Shown one piece after another: positions 26,884 through 36,286 of a DNA stretch of 64,000 nt. The position numbers were made by a program, and so were the translations under genes. Positions within the stretch are counted from its first letter, which is position 1. Each line of letters begins with the position of its first letter. The notes beneath the pieces are model-generated. The model was not told the origin of the DNA. It was given only the letters and a program-made list of their open reading frames with translations, and made no database searches. This DNA comes from Candidatus Sphingomonas phytovorans (lineage in GTDB: Bacteria > Pseudomonadota > Alphaproteobacteria > Sphingomonadales > Sphingomonadaceae), in contig CP119314.1 of assembly GCA_029202385.1 (NCBI GenBank), positions 684,501-748,500 of the forward strand, given 5' to 3'.

Positions 26884-27206
26884 CCCTCCTCAACGACGCT
26901 CTCCGACAGGCGCCGACATTGTTTTTGACGAGCAGGCTTCGTGCCTCTCGATGGTAACGCTACCAAAATGTCTGACGTTGTCAATTGGGGTTGAGTGCAA
27001 TCCGAAGGGGTGATTGAACCGAAATGGCTTGATTTATCATGGTTTTGGAGGGAGGTTGTTGGTGTTAACGTTCACAATTCAGCTGACGCTCTCGCGCCGC
27101 CGAGGAAGTCCGGGTCAAATGTAGCGACTGACTCGATATCAGTTGCCGGGATCGGAGAGTCTGATCGGCGTTGCTACGGGCGAGGCGCCCGCATTATCCC
27201 ACGCGC
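26884..27206. other. Promoter region of TonB receptor locus 1 (no gene)
   Basis: A gene-free stretch of 323 bp. It contains the receptor's Shine-Dalgarno sequence, the LacI-type operator and -35 element described separately, and a small GC hairpin at 27177-27191 (CGGGCG-AGG-CGCCCG) just past the stop of the response regulator gene that may terminate it. Nothing else was recognised. Confidence 0.5.
26952..26984 (-). promoter_or_regulatory. LacI-type operator with -35 element
   Basis: TGGTAACGCTACCA (26952-26965) is an inverted repeat with the central CG typical of LacI/GalR-family operators; the arms TGGTA/TACCA are perfect. On the minus strand a consensus -35 TTGACA lies at 26979-26984. A -10 placed 16-17 bp further on would fall inside the operator, a geometry for repression until a sugar inducer is present. 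No LacI-family gene is in the window. Confidence 0.6.
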
Positions 27207-27893
27207 TCAGCCCGCGGGCAGTTTACGATCGTGCAGCAGGGGTTGCATTGCCAACAGCGCCTGGGCGCGATTCTGCACGCCCAGTTTTCTGAAGCTCGCG
27301 GAGAGGTGAGCCTTGATGGTCGCCTCGGTAACGCCGAGATCGCCTGCAATCTGTTTGTTCGAGCGGCCGTCCGCCAGGGCGAGCAATACGCGAAGCTGCG
27401 CATCGGACAGTTTCCGCAAGTCCCGCTGCGCGTCCTGGGCTCGCCCGTCCGCCATGGCTCCAGGCAGGGGGAATACCGCGATCCCCTCAAGTACCCGGCG
27501 CAAGGCAGCCGTCAGTTCGTCGACCGGCCATGTCTTCAGGAAATAGCCAACGGCGCCCAGCGCGCGGGCGGTCTCCACCGTTTCCAGGCCAGCGCTTGCG
27601 GAAAGAATCACAATCGGGACCGGGCCGAGCTGCCGTTGGATCTGGAGGAAGCCGGAGAAGCCGAATGAGCCCGGAAGCGCTGAGTCGAGGATAGCTAGAC
27701 GATAGCTGCGGTGGAGGCGTGCCAGCGCCTCAGCCTCGATGACGGTGCCGGCCGTGTCGATAACGATGGAAGGCGCAACTGACCGCGCCACCAGGACCAG
27801 CCCCTCCCGCACAAGCGGATGGCCGTCCGCTATCAAGATTCGGGCTGCAAACGCCACCGGATACTCAAGGCAACATTCAACATATGTCGACAT
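27207..27893 (-). CDS. NarL/FixJ-type response regulator with LuxR helix-turn-helix
   Basis: 228 residues. The receiver domain (about 17-135) has the acidic pair in LIADGHPLVREGLV, the phospho-acceptor Asp in LAILDSALPG, and the conserved Lys in GYFLKTWP. The LuxR_C DNA-binding domain covers about 160-220 (LSDAQLRVLLALADGRSNKQIAGDLGVTEATIKAHL, read in parts). No cognate histidine kinase is nearby. It is divergent from the DUF11/outer-membrane operon at 28146 across a 252-bp AT-rich gap, so it is the natural candidate regulator of that operon; this is inferred from position only. Confidence 0.9.
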   Translation of the reverse strand: MSTYVECCLEYPVAFAARILIADGHPLVREGLVLVARSVAPSIVIDTAGTVIEAEALARLHRSYRLAILDSALPGSFGFSGFLQIQRQLGPVPIVILSASAGLETVETARALGAVGYFLKTWPVDELTAALRRVLEGIAVFPLPGAMADGRAQDAQRDLRKLSDAQLRVLLALADGRSNKQIAGDLGVTEATIKAHLSASFRKLGVQNRAQALLAMQPLLHDRKLPAG

Positions 27894-28021
27894 CTTTACG
27901 TGAATTCCGGCCTACGGTCTAGGGAATGTGAGTTCGAAATGGAGTAGTGTCGTATAAAAACTCATACAATCTCAGGATAAGAAGGTGGTGGTATCTGTGA
28001 TGAAGAGAAAATGACTAAAAG

Positions 28022-28037
28022 TACGTACAATTACGTA
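28022..28037 (+). promoter_or_regulatory. Helical-phased TACGTA repeats in AT-rich divergent region
   Basis: Two palindromic TACGTA hexamers (28022-28027 and 28032-28037) repeat with a 10-bp period, one DNA turn, in the AT-rich gap between the LuxR-type regulator and the DUF11 operon. Nearby runs such as TATAAC and TTATACC could serve as -10 elements. The phasing suggests a dimeric regulator binding one DNA face, possibly the adjacent response regulator. Confidence 0.35.
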
Positions 28038-28145
28038 TAACATTATACCTTAGTCTAATCATCGCACATTTCGCGAATCACTTTAAATCGATGGTAACCA
28101 GAAAAATCGCTCTTCTTGTGCATGGAGATGCATGGGGACTGTAGG

Positions 28146-29114
28146 ATGCCGAAAGGCCCCGGTGGTTCAAAATCTGCAGCGATGCTGGGTGTCGGTGGCA
28201 TCTTGTTTGCCGGCATGCCTGCTTACGCTGCTACGCCTGCCTGCATATCTGTTTCCAATATTGCCTCTACCGCCTTCACTCTTGGTGGAGCTGGCGGGTC
28301 GCTCAATTCCAACGTTGCAACGATCCGCATCGACGAGCTGCTCGACCTGACGCTGTCGCCAGGATCTGGCGCTGTCTCCATTCCCACCAATGAACTGGCC
28401 GCGGTGCCGTTCGTGCTGGTCAATACCGGCAATGGTCATGAGGCCTTTCTGCTCGGCGGCCGGATCGACGGGCCCCAGGCCGTGGTCGAGGGCTTTGCCG
28501 TGGACCGGGACGGTGACGGCCATTTCGATGCCGCGACCGATCTGGCGATCGATCCTGCCTCCGCGACGCCGCCGCTCGCGCCCGGTGCATCGCTGCGGCT
28601 GCTCGCGCTGGTTCGGGGTGGCGCTGCGGCTGCCAGTGCCACGCTCGTCGTAACCGCGCGCGCGGCGACCGGATCGGGTCGCCCGGGCAGCGACTTTCCG
28701 GGCCAAGGGGACACCGGGTGCGACGCCGTGGTTGGAGCCTCAAGCGGGCTTGCCACGGCCACGGTTGCGCTCAGCGTCGCGCCTGGCACTGACACGGGCC
28801 AGATCGCACTGGTCAAGTCGCAGCGCATCGATGCGCCGGGCGGCGGCGCCGATCCTGTGCGTGGCGCGACGGTCACCTACACCATCGAATCCCGCTTCGG
28901 CGGGACCGGTGTCGTCCGGGCGGCGCGCGTCGCCGATCCCATCCCTCCCGGCACGGCTTACGTGCCCGGCAGCCTCCGCCTGGACGGCACCGCACTGACT
29001 GACGCCGCCGACGCCGATACCGGCGATTTCGACGGCTCCGCCATCCACGTCGCGCTCGGTGACGTGCCCGCGCCGGTGACGCGCACGATCCAGTTCCAGG
29101 TCACCATCCAATGA
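28146..29114 (+). CDS. Secreted DUF11-like surface/periplasmic protein 1
   Basis: 322 residues from the ATG at 28146, which has GGGGA seven bases upstream; earlier in-frame ATGs at 28122 and 28128 lack one. The signal peptide reads MPKGPGGSKSAAML...AYA. After a beta-rich region with a Ca-binding-like DRDGDGHFDAATD, the C-terminal about 100 residues form a DUF11-type (TIGR01451) beta-sandwich with GATVTYTIESRFGG, ADPIPPGTAYVPGSL and TRTIQFQVTI. DUF11 domains occur in cell-surface proteins. It is the first of four co-oriented genes that end with a giant outer-membrane protein. Exact function is unknown. Confidence 0.8.
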   Translation: MPKGPGGSKSAAMLGVGGILFAGMPAYAATPACISVSNIASTAFTLGGAGGSLNSNVATIRIDELLDLTLSPGSGAVSIPTNELAAVPFVLVNTGNGHEAFLLGGRIDGPQAVVEGFAVDRDGDGHFDAATDLAIDPASATPPLAPGASLRLLALVRGGAAAASATLVVTARAATGSGRPGSDFPGQGDTGCDAVVGASSGLATATVALSVAPGTDTGQIALVKSQRIDAPGGGADPVRGATVTYTIESRFGGTGVVRAARVADPIPPGTAYVPGSLRLDGTALTDAADADTGDFDGSAIHVALGDVPAPVTRTIQFQVTIQ

Positions 29115-29125
29115 GGAGTAGCATC

Positions 29126-29599
29126 ATGTCCCACCTTATGAAGTTAGGCGGCGCCGTGGCGCTGCTCGCGATTCCGGCGGCCGCACTGGCCCAGCCGGTC
29201 GATCTCACGGCGCGCGCGATGGTCGAGCAGCGCAAGGCGGCGCCTGACGGCACCACGAAGATCACCCTGGCACCGGCTGCCCGGGTCACGCCCGGCGACC
29301 GGATCGTCTACCAGCTCAGCTATCGCAATACCGGCCGCGAACCGGCGCTCGACCTGGTGATCGCCAATCCGGTGCCGGCAAACCTGGTTTATGCCGGGAC
29401 GGCGGAGGGTTCCGCCGAGCCAGAGCTGTCGGTCGACGGCACCCGCTTCGGTCGCCTCCAGCAACTCAGCGTCCGCACTGCCGACGGCAAGGTCCGTCCT
29501 GCCCTGTCCGCGGATGTTCGGGTGGTCCGCTGGCGCCTCAACGATCCTGTTCCCGCTGGCGGCTCTGGGCAGGTCGCATTCAGGGCAATTCTGAAGTGA
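29126..29599 (+). CDS. Small secreted DUF11-like protein 2
   Basis: 157 residues from the ATG at 29126, chosen because GAGGAG stands seven bases upstream; the ATG at 29111 overlaps the previous stop but has no such site. The signal peptide is MSHLMKLGGAVALLAIPAAALA. The rest is a single DUF11-like sandwich: GDRIVYQLSYRNTGREPALDLVI, NPVPANLVYAGTA and VRWRLNDPVPAGGSGQVAF. It sits 11 bp after the first DUF11 gene and precedes the third. Likely an envelope protein working with them. Confidence 0.8.
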   Translation: MSHLMKLGGAVALLAIPAAALAQPVDLTARAMVEQRKAAPDGTTKITLAPAARVTPGDRIVYQLSYRNTGREPALDLVIANPVPANLVYAGTAEGSAEPELSVDGTRFGRLQQLSVRTADGKVRPALSADVRVVRWRLNDPVPAGGSGQVAFRAILK

Positions 29600-29636
29600 T
29601 TATATTTAACTGACTATTATAACAGGGAGTATTTCC

Positions 29637-30728
29637 ATGAAACTCATCCATAGATTGGAACTGCTGGGCGGGGCAGCCATCACTGCCCTGATCGGAACTC
29701 CAGCCTTTGCACAGGAGACGCCGGCCGGCACGAGCATCGCCAACCAGGCAAGCGTCACCTATTCGGTCGGCGGTACGCCGCAGACCAGCACGTCCAACAC
29801 CGCGACGTTCCTGGTCGATAAAAAGGTCAATCTGGCGGTTGCCGAAGTCGGTGGCGCGGCCACGCGCGTGGCGATCGGTTCAACCGATCAGGTGACGACC
29901 TTCACCGTGACAAATCTGACCAACTCGGTGCAGGATTTCCGCCTCGTCCCCGGGCAGCAGACCGTATCGATCCCCTTGCTCGGTACCGATGACTTCAACG
30001 TCAATAACATGCGCGTGTTCGTCGATTCCAACGGCAACGGCACCTATGACGCGGGTGTCGATACGGCGACCTTCATCGACGAATTGGCGCCCGATGCGAC
30101 CGTCACGGTGTTCATCGTCGCCAACATTCCCAACACGCAGGGTATCCATACCGCGATCGTCAGCCTGGACGCGATCGTCGCGGCCGGCGGTGGCGCGGGC
30201 ACGCTCGGCGCCGATCTGGTCGCCACGTCGTTGCTGACGCCGGATTCGCCGAACACTGTCGACATCGTCTTCGCCGACGGCGCGAACGTGCTCGACCTGC
30301 CGCGCGACGGCCAGCTCTTCGCGTTCGACGCCTATACGATCGATACGGCGGCGGTCACCATCAGCAAGACCTCGCGGGTAGTAAGCGATCCGTACAATCT
30401 GCTGGTGAATCCCAAGGCGATTCCGGGTGCCACGGTGGAATATTGCATCACGGTCAGCAACGCCGGCCCCGGCATTGCCACCGGGGTGAGCATGTCCGAC
30501 GCGGTGCCGGCCAACACGACCTATGTGTCCAACTCGCTGACCGTAGGCGGCCTCGGGGTCGGTGGCCAATGCGTGTTGAACGGCACGATCGAGGACGACG
30601 ATACCACCGGGCCCGACGAATCGGACCCTTATGGCGGCTCGTTCGACGGCACCACGGTTCGCGCGACTTTCGGCAGCGTGCTGCCGTTGATCCCGCTCAC
30701 CGCCTCGTTCCGCGTGGTTCTCAACTAG
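29637..30728 (+). CDS. Secreted DUF11-like protein 3
   Basis: 363 residues. The signal peptide is MKLIHRLELLGG...TPAFAQ. Residues about 25-70 (GTSIANQASVTYSVGG) resemble the N-terminus of the giant protein downstream (TISNTASLTRTVNG). A central beta domain carries FVDSNGNGTYDAGVD, a Ca-binding-like loop, and the C-terminal DUF11 domain has GATVEYCITVSNAGPGIATG and SDAVPANTTYVSNSL. The 37-bp gap upstream is very AT-rich (TTATATTTAACTG) and may hold a secondary promoter. CAGGGAG precedes the ATG. Probably secreted to the periplasm or cell surface. Confidence 0.82.
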   Translation: MKLIHRLELLGGAAITALIGTPAFAQETPAGTSIANQASVTYSVGGTPQTSTSNTATFLVDKKVNLAVAEVGGAATRVAIGSTDQVTTFTVTNLTNSVQDFRLVPGQQTVSIPLLGTDDFNVNNMRVFVDSNGNGTYDAGVDTATFIDELAPDATVTVFIVANIPNTQGIHTAIVSLDAIVAAGGGAGTLGADLVATSLLTPDSPNTVDIVFADGANVLDLPRDGQLFAFDAYTIDTAAVTISKTSRVVSDPYNLLVNPKAIPGATVEYCITVSNAGPGIATGVSMSDAVPANTTYVSNSLTVGGLGVGGQCVLNGTIEDDDTTGPDESDPYGGSFDGTTVRATFGSVLPLIPLTASFRVVLN

Positions 30729-30795
30729 CCCACGCGGGTCGGGTCTTCCTCTCCGGCACGCGGCCCCCTCCTGCGTGTCGGGGAGGATTAAGCCC

Positions 30796-33700
30796 ATGGC
30801 GATCTTCCGCTTCCTCGCCCCGATCGCGCGCGCGGTCGCGATGGTCGTCATCCTGACGCTCGCCATTTGCGGCGCGACCGCACGGGCGCAGACGATCAGC
30901 AACACTGCCTCGCTTACCCGCACCGTGAATGGCGCCGACAGTGTCGTGTTGTCCAATACCGTATCCTTCACTGTCCTCGGCAAGCTGTCCACGCGGTTCG
31001 ATTTCCGCCAGTTGCCACCCGGCTTCGCATTGCAGGGCATGGCATGCGGCGCTGGCTCCAACTTCACCCCGGCTCCGGTTTCAGCCAGCGAACTGGCGGC
31101 AGCCAGGCCGCTCGACGTGCTCGATATCGACAGCCCGCTGATCCTGGTGCTCGAGGCGTCGGGCGAGAACCGCGATCCGCTGACACGGGAGACCGTCCGG
31201 ATCACCGAGCATACCGCGAGCCGTCAGGGCACCGTCGTGCTGCTCGAGACTGGTCCGAACACGGGCGTCTTTGCCGGCGGCATGCCCGCGACGGGCCAAT
31301 ATGGCGCGCTCGCCGCCTGCGACCTCGGCCTTCACCGCGCCGACGGCAATCTCGTGCTCGACTTCGCTGGCAGCGACTATAGCCTGGCCTCGACCGCCTC
31401 GCTGCTGCTCGATCCCGAAGGCTATGTGTTCGATTCACGTAGCGGCGACCTGGTCGACGGCGCGACCGTGACCCTGATCGACGATTCAACCGGTGCGCCG
31501 GCGGCGCGGGTCTTCGGCGACGACGGAGTCAGCGCCTATCCCGCGACCGTGATCAGTGGCGGGACGGTGACTGATGCTGGAGGCAAGGTCTATCGTTTTC
31601 GTCGCGGCAATTTCCGTTTCCCGCTTGGGCCGCCGGGACGCTACCGGCTGCGCATCGTGCCGCCGGATGGCTATACCGCGCCGTCTGTGGTGACGCCTGC
31701 TGTGATCGCGTCGCTGCCCAATTCGGTCGGTGGTTTCATCATCGAGGACGCATCCTATGGCGGCGTGCTCGTCCTTCAGGGCACGGCGCCGATCCGGGTC
31801 GACATCCCGCTCGACCGGGCGACGTCGGGCGCGCTGGTGCTCGACAAGACGGCGTCGGTGCGTGAGGCCGAGCCGGGCGATTTCGTGCAGTACCGGCTTG
31901 AATTGCGCAACACCGGCGTCGCCGCGGTGACCAAGGTCGGCCTCACCGATACCTTGCCGCGGGGACTGCGCTATCACGCAGGGTCGACACGCGGCGTATC
32001 CGAGCCTGTCGTCTCCGCCGATGGGCGGACGCTCAGCTTCACCCTGGCGTCGCTCGCCAGTGGAGCAACCGCGCAGATGACCTATCTCGTCGAGATCGTG
32101 CCGGGGGCTCCCCAGGGCGAGGCGGTCAACAGCGCGGCGGCAAGCGCACCGGGCTCAGCCGCGAGCAATCTCGCCAGCGCCTCGGTGCGGATCCGTGCGC
32201 CACTGTTCACCGATGCCTTCACCGTGATCGGACGGGTCACCGAGGGCGGCTGTCATGATCCCGAGCGCGGCCGCAAGGGCGTCCCGGGCATCCGGCTGCT
32301 GATGGAAGACGGCACCTATGTGGTTACTGATGCCGACGGGCTCTATCATTTCGAGGGCGTTTCCCCGGGCACCCATATCGTCCAGATGGATCTGGCCAGT
32401 GTGCCCGCGACGCACGCGCCGGTGGTGTGCGACGCCGACACGCGGGCCGCGCAGAGCCCGATCTCGCGCTACGTCGAGGGCGGCGGCGGAAGCTTGCAGC
32501 GGGTCGATTTCCAGCTTCGCCCGACCGGCAAGGCTGCCGCCGCTGCTGACCTGCTGCCGATCACCCCGCTCGGCGACGCGCAGGCGGCGGGCAATCGCGA
32601 CGACTGGCTCGCGGTCGCCACGCCTGGCGTCGGGTGGCTGTTCCCGGACGAGAACCACAATCCCCGCGCGCCCGCCGTCCGCGTGGTGATCCGTCATGAC
32701 GTCACTCAGCGCGTGGCGCTGACGCTGAACGGCAAACCGGTCGATCCGCTGAGCTTCGACGGGACCGATAGCGACAAAGCGCGCAACGTCGCCATATCGC
32801 GCTGGACCGGCCTGGCGCTGATCGATGGTGACAACCGGCTCGAGGCGCGGGTGCTTGGGGCTGACGGCAGCGTGGCCGCCACGCTGACCCGTATCGTCCA
32901 CTACGCCAACACCCCGGCCCGGGCGACCTATGTGGCCGAAAAGTCCCGGCTGATCGCTGACGGCCTGACTCGCCCGTTGATCGCGGTGCGCGTGACCGAC
33001 AGCGAGGGGCGGCCAGTGCGTGCGGGGACGATTGTCCCGTTTCGCGTCGATCAGCCTTATCGTGCTGCCCAGCAGGTTGCCGCCGAGCAGGGCCGCCAAC
33101 TCGCGGGGCTCGAACGCACCCAGGCGACCGCGCAGGTGGTGGGTGACGAAGGGCTTGCCTTCATCGCGCTTCAGCCGACGCGTCAGGCGGGCTTGGTGCG
33201 GATCGCCGTCACGCTGGCCGATCGCGAGCGCGAACTGGTCAGTGAGGTCAAGGCGCGTCTCGCCGCGCCGGCGCAGGACTGGGTCGTGGTCGGCTTCGGC
33301 AAGGGAACGCTTGGCTACGACATTCTCTCCGGTGCTGAGCGGACCGCGAGAGGGAAGCGCGGCGAGGTCGTCACCGATGGTCAGCTTTCGCTTTATGCCA
33401 AGGGCCGGATCAAGGGATCGTGGCTGATGACCATCGCCTATGACAGCGACAAGGACGAGCAGCGGCTGCGCGACCGCGGTGTGCTCGGGACGATCGATCC
33501 GAACCGCTATTACACCGTCTATGGTGACGGAACCCTGCAGGGCTATGACGCGCAGAGCCGACGTAAGCTCTACCTTCGGCTGGAACGGCGCGATTTCTAT
33601 GCGCTGTACGGCGATTTCGAGACTGGCCTCGTCGATACCAAGCTCGGTCGCTACAGCCGGACGATGAACGGCGTGAAGGCGGAGTTCGCCAGCAATCGGG

Positions 33701-35787
33701 TCCAGTTCACCGCCTTCGCGGCGAATGACGACAGCCGTTACGGGCGCGACGAAATCCAGGGCAACGGCCTGTCCGGCCCATACCGTCTGTCAGCGCAGAA
33801 TCTTGTACCCAACAGCGACAAGCTGCGGCTGGAGACGCGCGACCGGTTCCGGCCTGATCGTGTGCTCAACAGCCAGATGCTGACTCGCCACATCGACTAT
33901 GACATCGATCCCGTCGCGGGCACGCTGCGGTTCCGCGAGCCGGTCCTGAGCCGTGATTCCGATCTGAATCCCATCTTCATCGTCGCCGACTATGAAACCT
34001 ATGGTGGCAGCAAGAAGCTTGCCGCAGGTGGCCGCGCCGCGGTGAAGGTCGGCCGTGCCGAGATCGGCGCAACGCTGTTGCGGGACGAGACAAGTGGGAA
34101 CGGCACCGTTGCCGGCATCGACCTGCGTTTCAAGGCGACCGCGAACACGGAGATTCGGGCCGAGGCAGCGACCGGCGGGAGAGACGGGATCGGCAAGGGC
34201 CAGGCCTGGCTCGCCGAGGTCGAGCATCATGGCCCCCGGGCTGACATGCTCGCTTATGTCCGCCAGCAGGATCGCGTCTTTGGGCTGGGCCAGCAAAATC
34301 TCGGCGAGGCGGGGACGCGCAAGATCGGTCTCGACGGCAGGCTCAAGCTGGGCGGCCGCTGGTCGCTGGCCGGCTCCGCCTGGTATCAGAGCGACCTTGA
34401 CGAGGCGGCGCGGCGCATCGCGGGTGAGCTAAAGGTCGAATATCGCCGCCAGACCGGCACGCTATATGCGGGCATGCAGGTGGCGTCCGATCGCGGGATC
34501 GGCGGCACGGCGCTCGACTCGCGGCTGCTGACGCTGGGCGGCACGCAGAACCTGTTTAAGAACAAGCTCGAGCTGAATGCGGAATCGCAGGTCCCGCTCG
34601 GCGACAAGGATGCGAGCGTCGATTTCCCGGCACGCCAGCGGATCGGCGCTTCATGGCGTTTCAACGACTGGCTGAAGCTGATCGGCGGCTTCGAATATGC
34701 CAAGGGAGACAAGTTCACCGCCCAGACCGGCCGTTTGGGGTTCGACGTCGCGCCCTGGGGCGGCGCCCGCCTGCTGACCACGCTCAACCAGGGCGCGATC
34801 GGCGAAAATGGCTCGCGGACCTACGCTCAATATGGCCTCAGCCAGTCGCTGCCGCTCGGCAAGCGCTGGACGATCGACGCAACGGTTGATTCGAGCGGTA
34901 CGCTGTCCGGCCACATCCCGCGCGGTGACATCGTCAATCCGTTTCATCCGCTCGCGTCCGGCGGGTCGTTGAGCAGTGACGGGATCAACGGCGATTTCGT
35001 CGCTGCCACGCTGGGCGCAACCTATCGCGGTGCGCTGTGGAGCTGGAATGGGCGGGCCGAGTACCGTACCGGCACGCGCGAGCGGCGTTGGGGCGTGACC
35101 AGCAACCTGCTGCGGACGCTTGGTCAGGGAAGCACGATCGCCTCCAGCATCCGGGCTTATCGAGTCCGCGAGGCGAGCGGCGCGGTCGCTTCCTCGATCG
35201 ACGCGGATGTCGCGCTGGCGGTGCGTCCGCTCGATAGCCGCTGGTCATTGCTGGAACGCTTCCAGCTCCGCCAGGAAGGCGCAGGCGCCGGCATCAGCGC
35301 CAGCAACGCGCTGGCCGTGCCGACCTTCGCGGAGGGGACGAACACCACGTTTCGGGCAATCAACAATGTCGCGGTCAATTATCGCACCGGCAGCGAAGGA
35401 GGACGTCATGGCTTCGAGGCGAGCGTCTATTACGGCGCGAAATATGTCCGCGGGCGCTACGCCGACGAACGGGTCGATGGGTTCCTCGACGTGGTCGGGG
35501 TAGAGATCCGCAAGGACGTGACCGCGCACCTCGATATCGGTGGCAATGCGAGCATGCAGCATAGCTGGACCAGCGGCACGGCGCAGCTGTCGCTCGGCGC
35601 ATCGGTCGGTGTGTCGCCGGGCAAGAATCTCTGGTTCACGGCTGGCTACAACATCACCGGCTATCGCGACCGTGATTTCGAGGAGGCGCGCTGGACGCGG
35701 CAGGGGCCGTACCTCACGGCGCGGGTGAAGTTCGACCAGCTCTCTTTGCGCGACATGGCACGACCGATCCTGGGGCGGGGGCGATAA
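30796..35787 (+). CDS. Giant DUF11/CNA-B-like protein with probable outer-membrane barrel
   Basis: 1663 residues from the ATG at 30796, which follows GGGGAGGA. It has a signal peptide ending ARAQ. The N-terminal NTASLTRTVNG block resembles the preceding gene product. A DUF11 domain (about 345-465: GDFVQYRLELRNTGVAAV, DTLPRGLRYHAGS) is followed by a carboxypeptidase-regulatory/SdrD-B-like domain (about 475-560: VPGIRLLMEDGTYVVTDADG, YHFEGVSPGTH). From about residue 820 to the end are alternating amphipathic strands with aromatic girdles typical of an outer-membrane beta-barrel (LYLRLERRDFYALYGDFETG, GLVDTKLGRYSRTMNG). It ends ...ILGRGR rather than in Phe. A surface assembly or secretion platform for the three small partners is inferred. 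Confidence 0.8.
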   Translation: MAIFRFLAPIARAVAMVVILTLAICGATARAQTISNTASLTRTVNGADSVVLSNTVSFTVLGKLSTRFDFRQLPPGFALQGMACGAGSNFTPAPVSASELAAARPLDVLDIDSPLILVLEASGENRDPLTRETVRITEHTASRQGTVVLLETGPNTGVFAGGMPATGQYGALAACDLGLHRADGNLVLDFAGSDYSLASTASLLLDPEGYVFDSRSGDLVDGATVTLIDDSTGAPAARVFGDDGVSAYPATVISGGTVTDAGGKVYRFRRGNFRFPLGPPGRYRLRIVPPDGYTAPSVVTPAVIASLPNSVGGFIIEDASYGGVLVLQGTAPIRVDIPLDRATSGALVLDKTASVREAEPGDFVQYRLELRNTGVAAVTKVGLTDTLPRGLRYHAGSTRGVSEPVVSADGRTLSFTLASLASGATAQMTYLVEIVPGAPQGEAVNSAAASAPGSAASNLASASVRIRAPLFTDAFTVIGRVTEGGCHDPERGRKGVPGIRLLMEDGTYVVTDADGLYHFEGVSPGTHIVQMDLASVPATHAPVVCDADTRAAQSPISRYVEGGGGSLQRVDFQLRPTGKAAAAADLLPITPLGDAQAAGNRDDWLAVATPGVGWLFPDENHNPRAPAVRVVIRHDVTQRVALTLNGKPVDPLSFDGTDSDKARNVAISRWTGLALIDGDNRLEARVLGADGSVAATLTRIVHYANTPARATYVAEKSRLIADGLTRPLIAVRVTDSEGRPVRAGTIVPFRVDQPYRAAQQVAAEQGRQLAGLERTQATAQVVGDEGLAFIALQPTRQAGLVRIAVTLADRERELVSEVKARLAAPAQDWVVVGFGKGTLGYDILSGAERTARGKRGEVVTDGQLSLYAKGRIKGSWLMTIAYDSDKDEQRLRDRGVLGTIDPNRYYTVYGDGTLQGYDAQSRRKLYLRLERRDFYALYGDFETGLVDTKLGRYSRTMNGVKAEFASNRVQFTAFAANDDSRYGRDEIQGNGLSGPYRLSAQNLVPNSDKLRLETRDRFRPDRVLNSQMLTRHIDYDIDPVAGTLRFREPVLSRDSDLNPIFIVADYETYGGSKKLAAGGRAAVKVGRAEIGATLLRDETSGNGTVAGIDLRFKATANTEIRAEAATGGRDGIGKGQAWLAEVEHHGPRADMLAYVRQQDRVFGLGQQNLGEAGTRKIGLDGRLKLGGRWSLAGSAWYQSDLDEAARRIAGELKVEYRRQTGTLYAGMQVASDRGIGGTALDSRLLTLGGTQNLFKNKLELNAESQVPLGDKDASVDFPARQRIGASWRFNDWLKLIGGFEYAKGDKFTAQTGRLGFDVAPWGGARLLTTLNQGAIGENGSRTYAQYGLSQSLPLGKRWTIDATVDSSGTLSGHIPRGDIVNPFHPLASGGSLSSDGINGDFVAATLGATYRGALWSWNGRAEYRTGTRERRWGVTSNLLRTLGQGSTIASSIRAYRVREASGAVASSIDADVALAVRPLDSRWSLLERFQLRQEGAGAGISASNALAVPTFAEGTNTTFRAINNVAVNYRTGSEGGRHGFEASVYYGAKYVRGRYADERVDGFLDVVGVEIRKDVTAHLDIGGNASMQHSWTSGTAQLSLGASVGVSPGKNLWFTAGYNITGYRDRDFEEARWTRQGPYLTARVKFDQLSLRDMARPILGRGR

Positions 35788-35849
35788 TGGGCATTCCCGC
35801 ACGATCCGTTTCAGGGCCGTTGCACCTCGACGACATCTCCGGCAGGCAG

Positions 35850-35876
35850 CGCGCGGTCGACTCGGGAGACCGCGCG
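35850..35876 (+). terminator. Hairpin after the DUF11 operon
   Basis: CGCGCGGTC and GACCGCGCG form a perfect 9-bp stem around a 9-nt loop, 62 bp after the stop of the giant protein gene. No T-run follows, so it may be a Rho-assisted end or an RNA-stabilising element. Confidence 0.4.
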
Positions 35877-35927
35877 ATCAACCGTTTCACAAGGCAAGCG
35901 CGCCCCAGGCGCCGGGAGATTTGAAGC

Positions 35928-36272
35928 ATGACCATCACTCGCATCGACGCAGGCGCCCGCATGAGCCAGGCCGTGGTCCATGGCGATACCGTGTATCTCG
36001 CAGGGCAGGTCGGCGCACCTGGCGAGAGCGTGACCGCGCAGACCAGGGCGATCCTCGCCCAGGTGGAAGACCTGTTGGCGCGCGCTGGAAGCAGCAAGTC
36101 GAAGATCCTCGCGGCGACGATCTGGCTCGCTGACATGAGCGATTTCGGCGAGATGAATGCCGTGTGGGATGCGTGGGTCGATGGGCAGGACGCCCCCGCG
36201 CGTGCCACCGGCGAAGCGAAGCTCGCGACGCCCGACTACAAGGTTGAGATCATCATCACCGCTGCTCGCTGA
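35928..36272 (+). CDS. RidA (YjgF/YER057c/UK114) family protein
   Basis: 114 residues, the usual length. RidA proteins form trimers that hydrolyse reactive enamine/imine intermediates released by PLP enzymes. GDTVYLAGQVG, TRAILAQVEDLLARAGSSKSKIL and the C-terminal ARATGEAKLATPDYKVEI are recognisable; the Arg in PARATGEA is at the place of the substrate-binding arginine. Members of this subgroup differ from archetypal RidA at several pocket residues, so deaminase activity is not certain. It ends at a bidirectional terminator. Confidence 0.9.
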   Translation: MTITRIDAGARMSQAVVHGDTVYLAGQVGAPGESVTAQTRAILAQVEDLLARAGSSKSKILAATIWLADMSDFGEMNAVWDAWVDGQDAPARATGEAKLATPDYKVEIIITAAR

Positions 36273-36286
36273 GCCGGCAATCGGGA

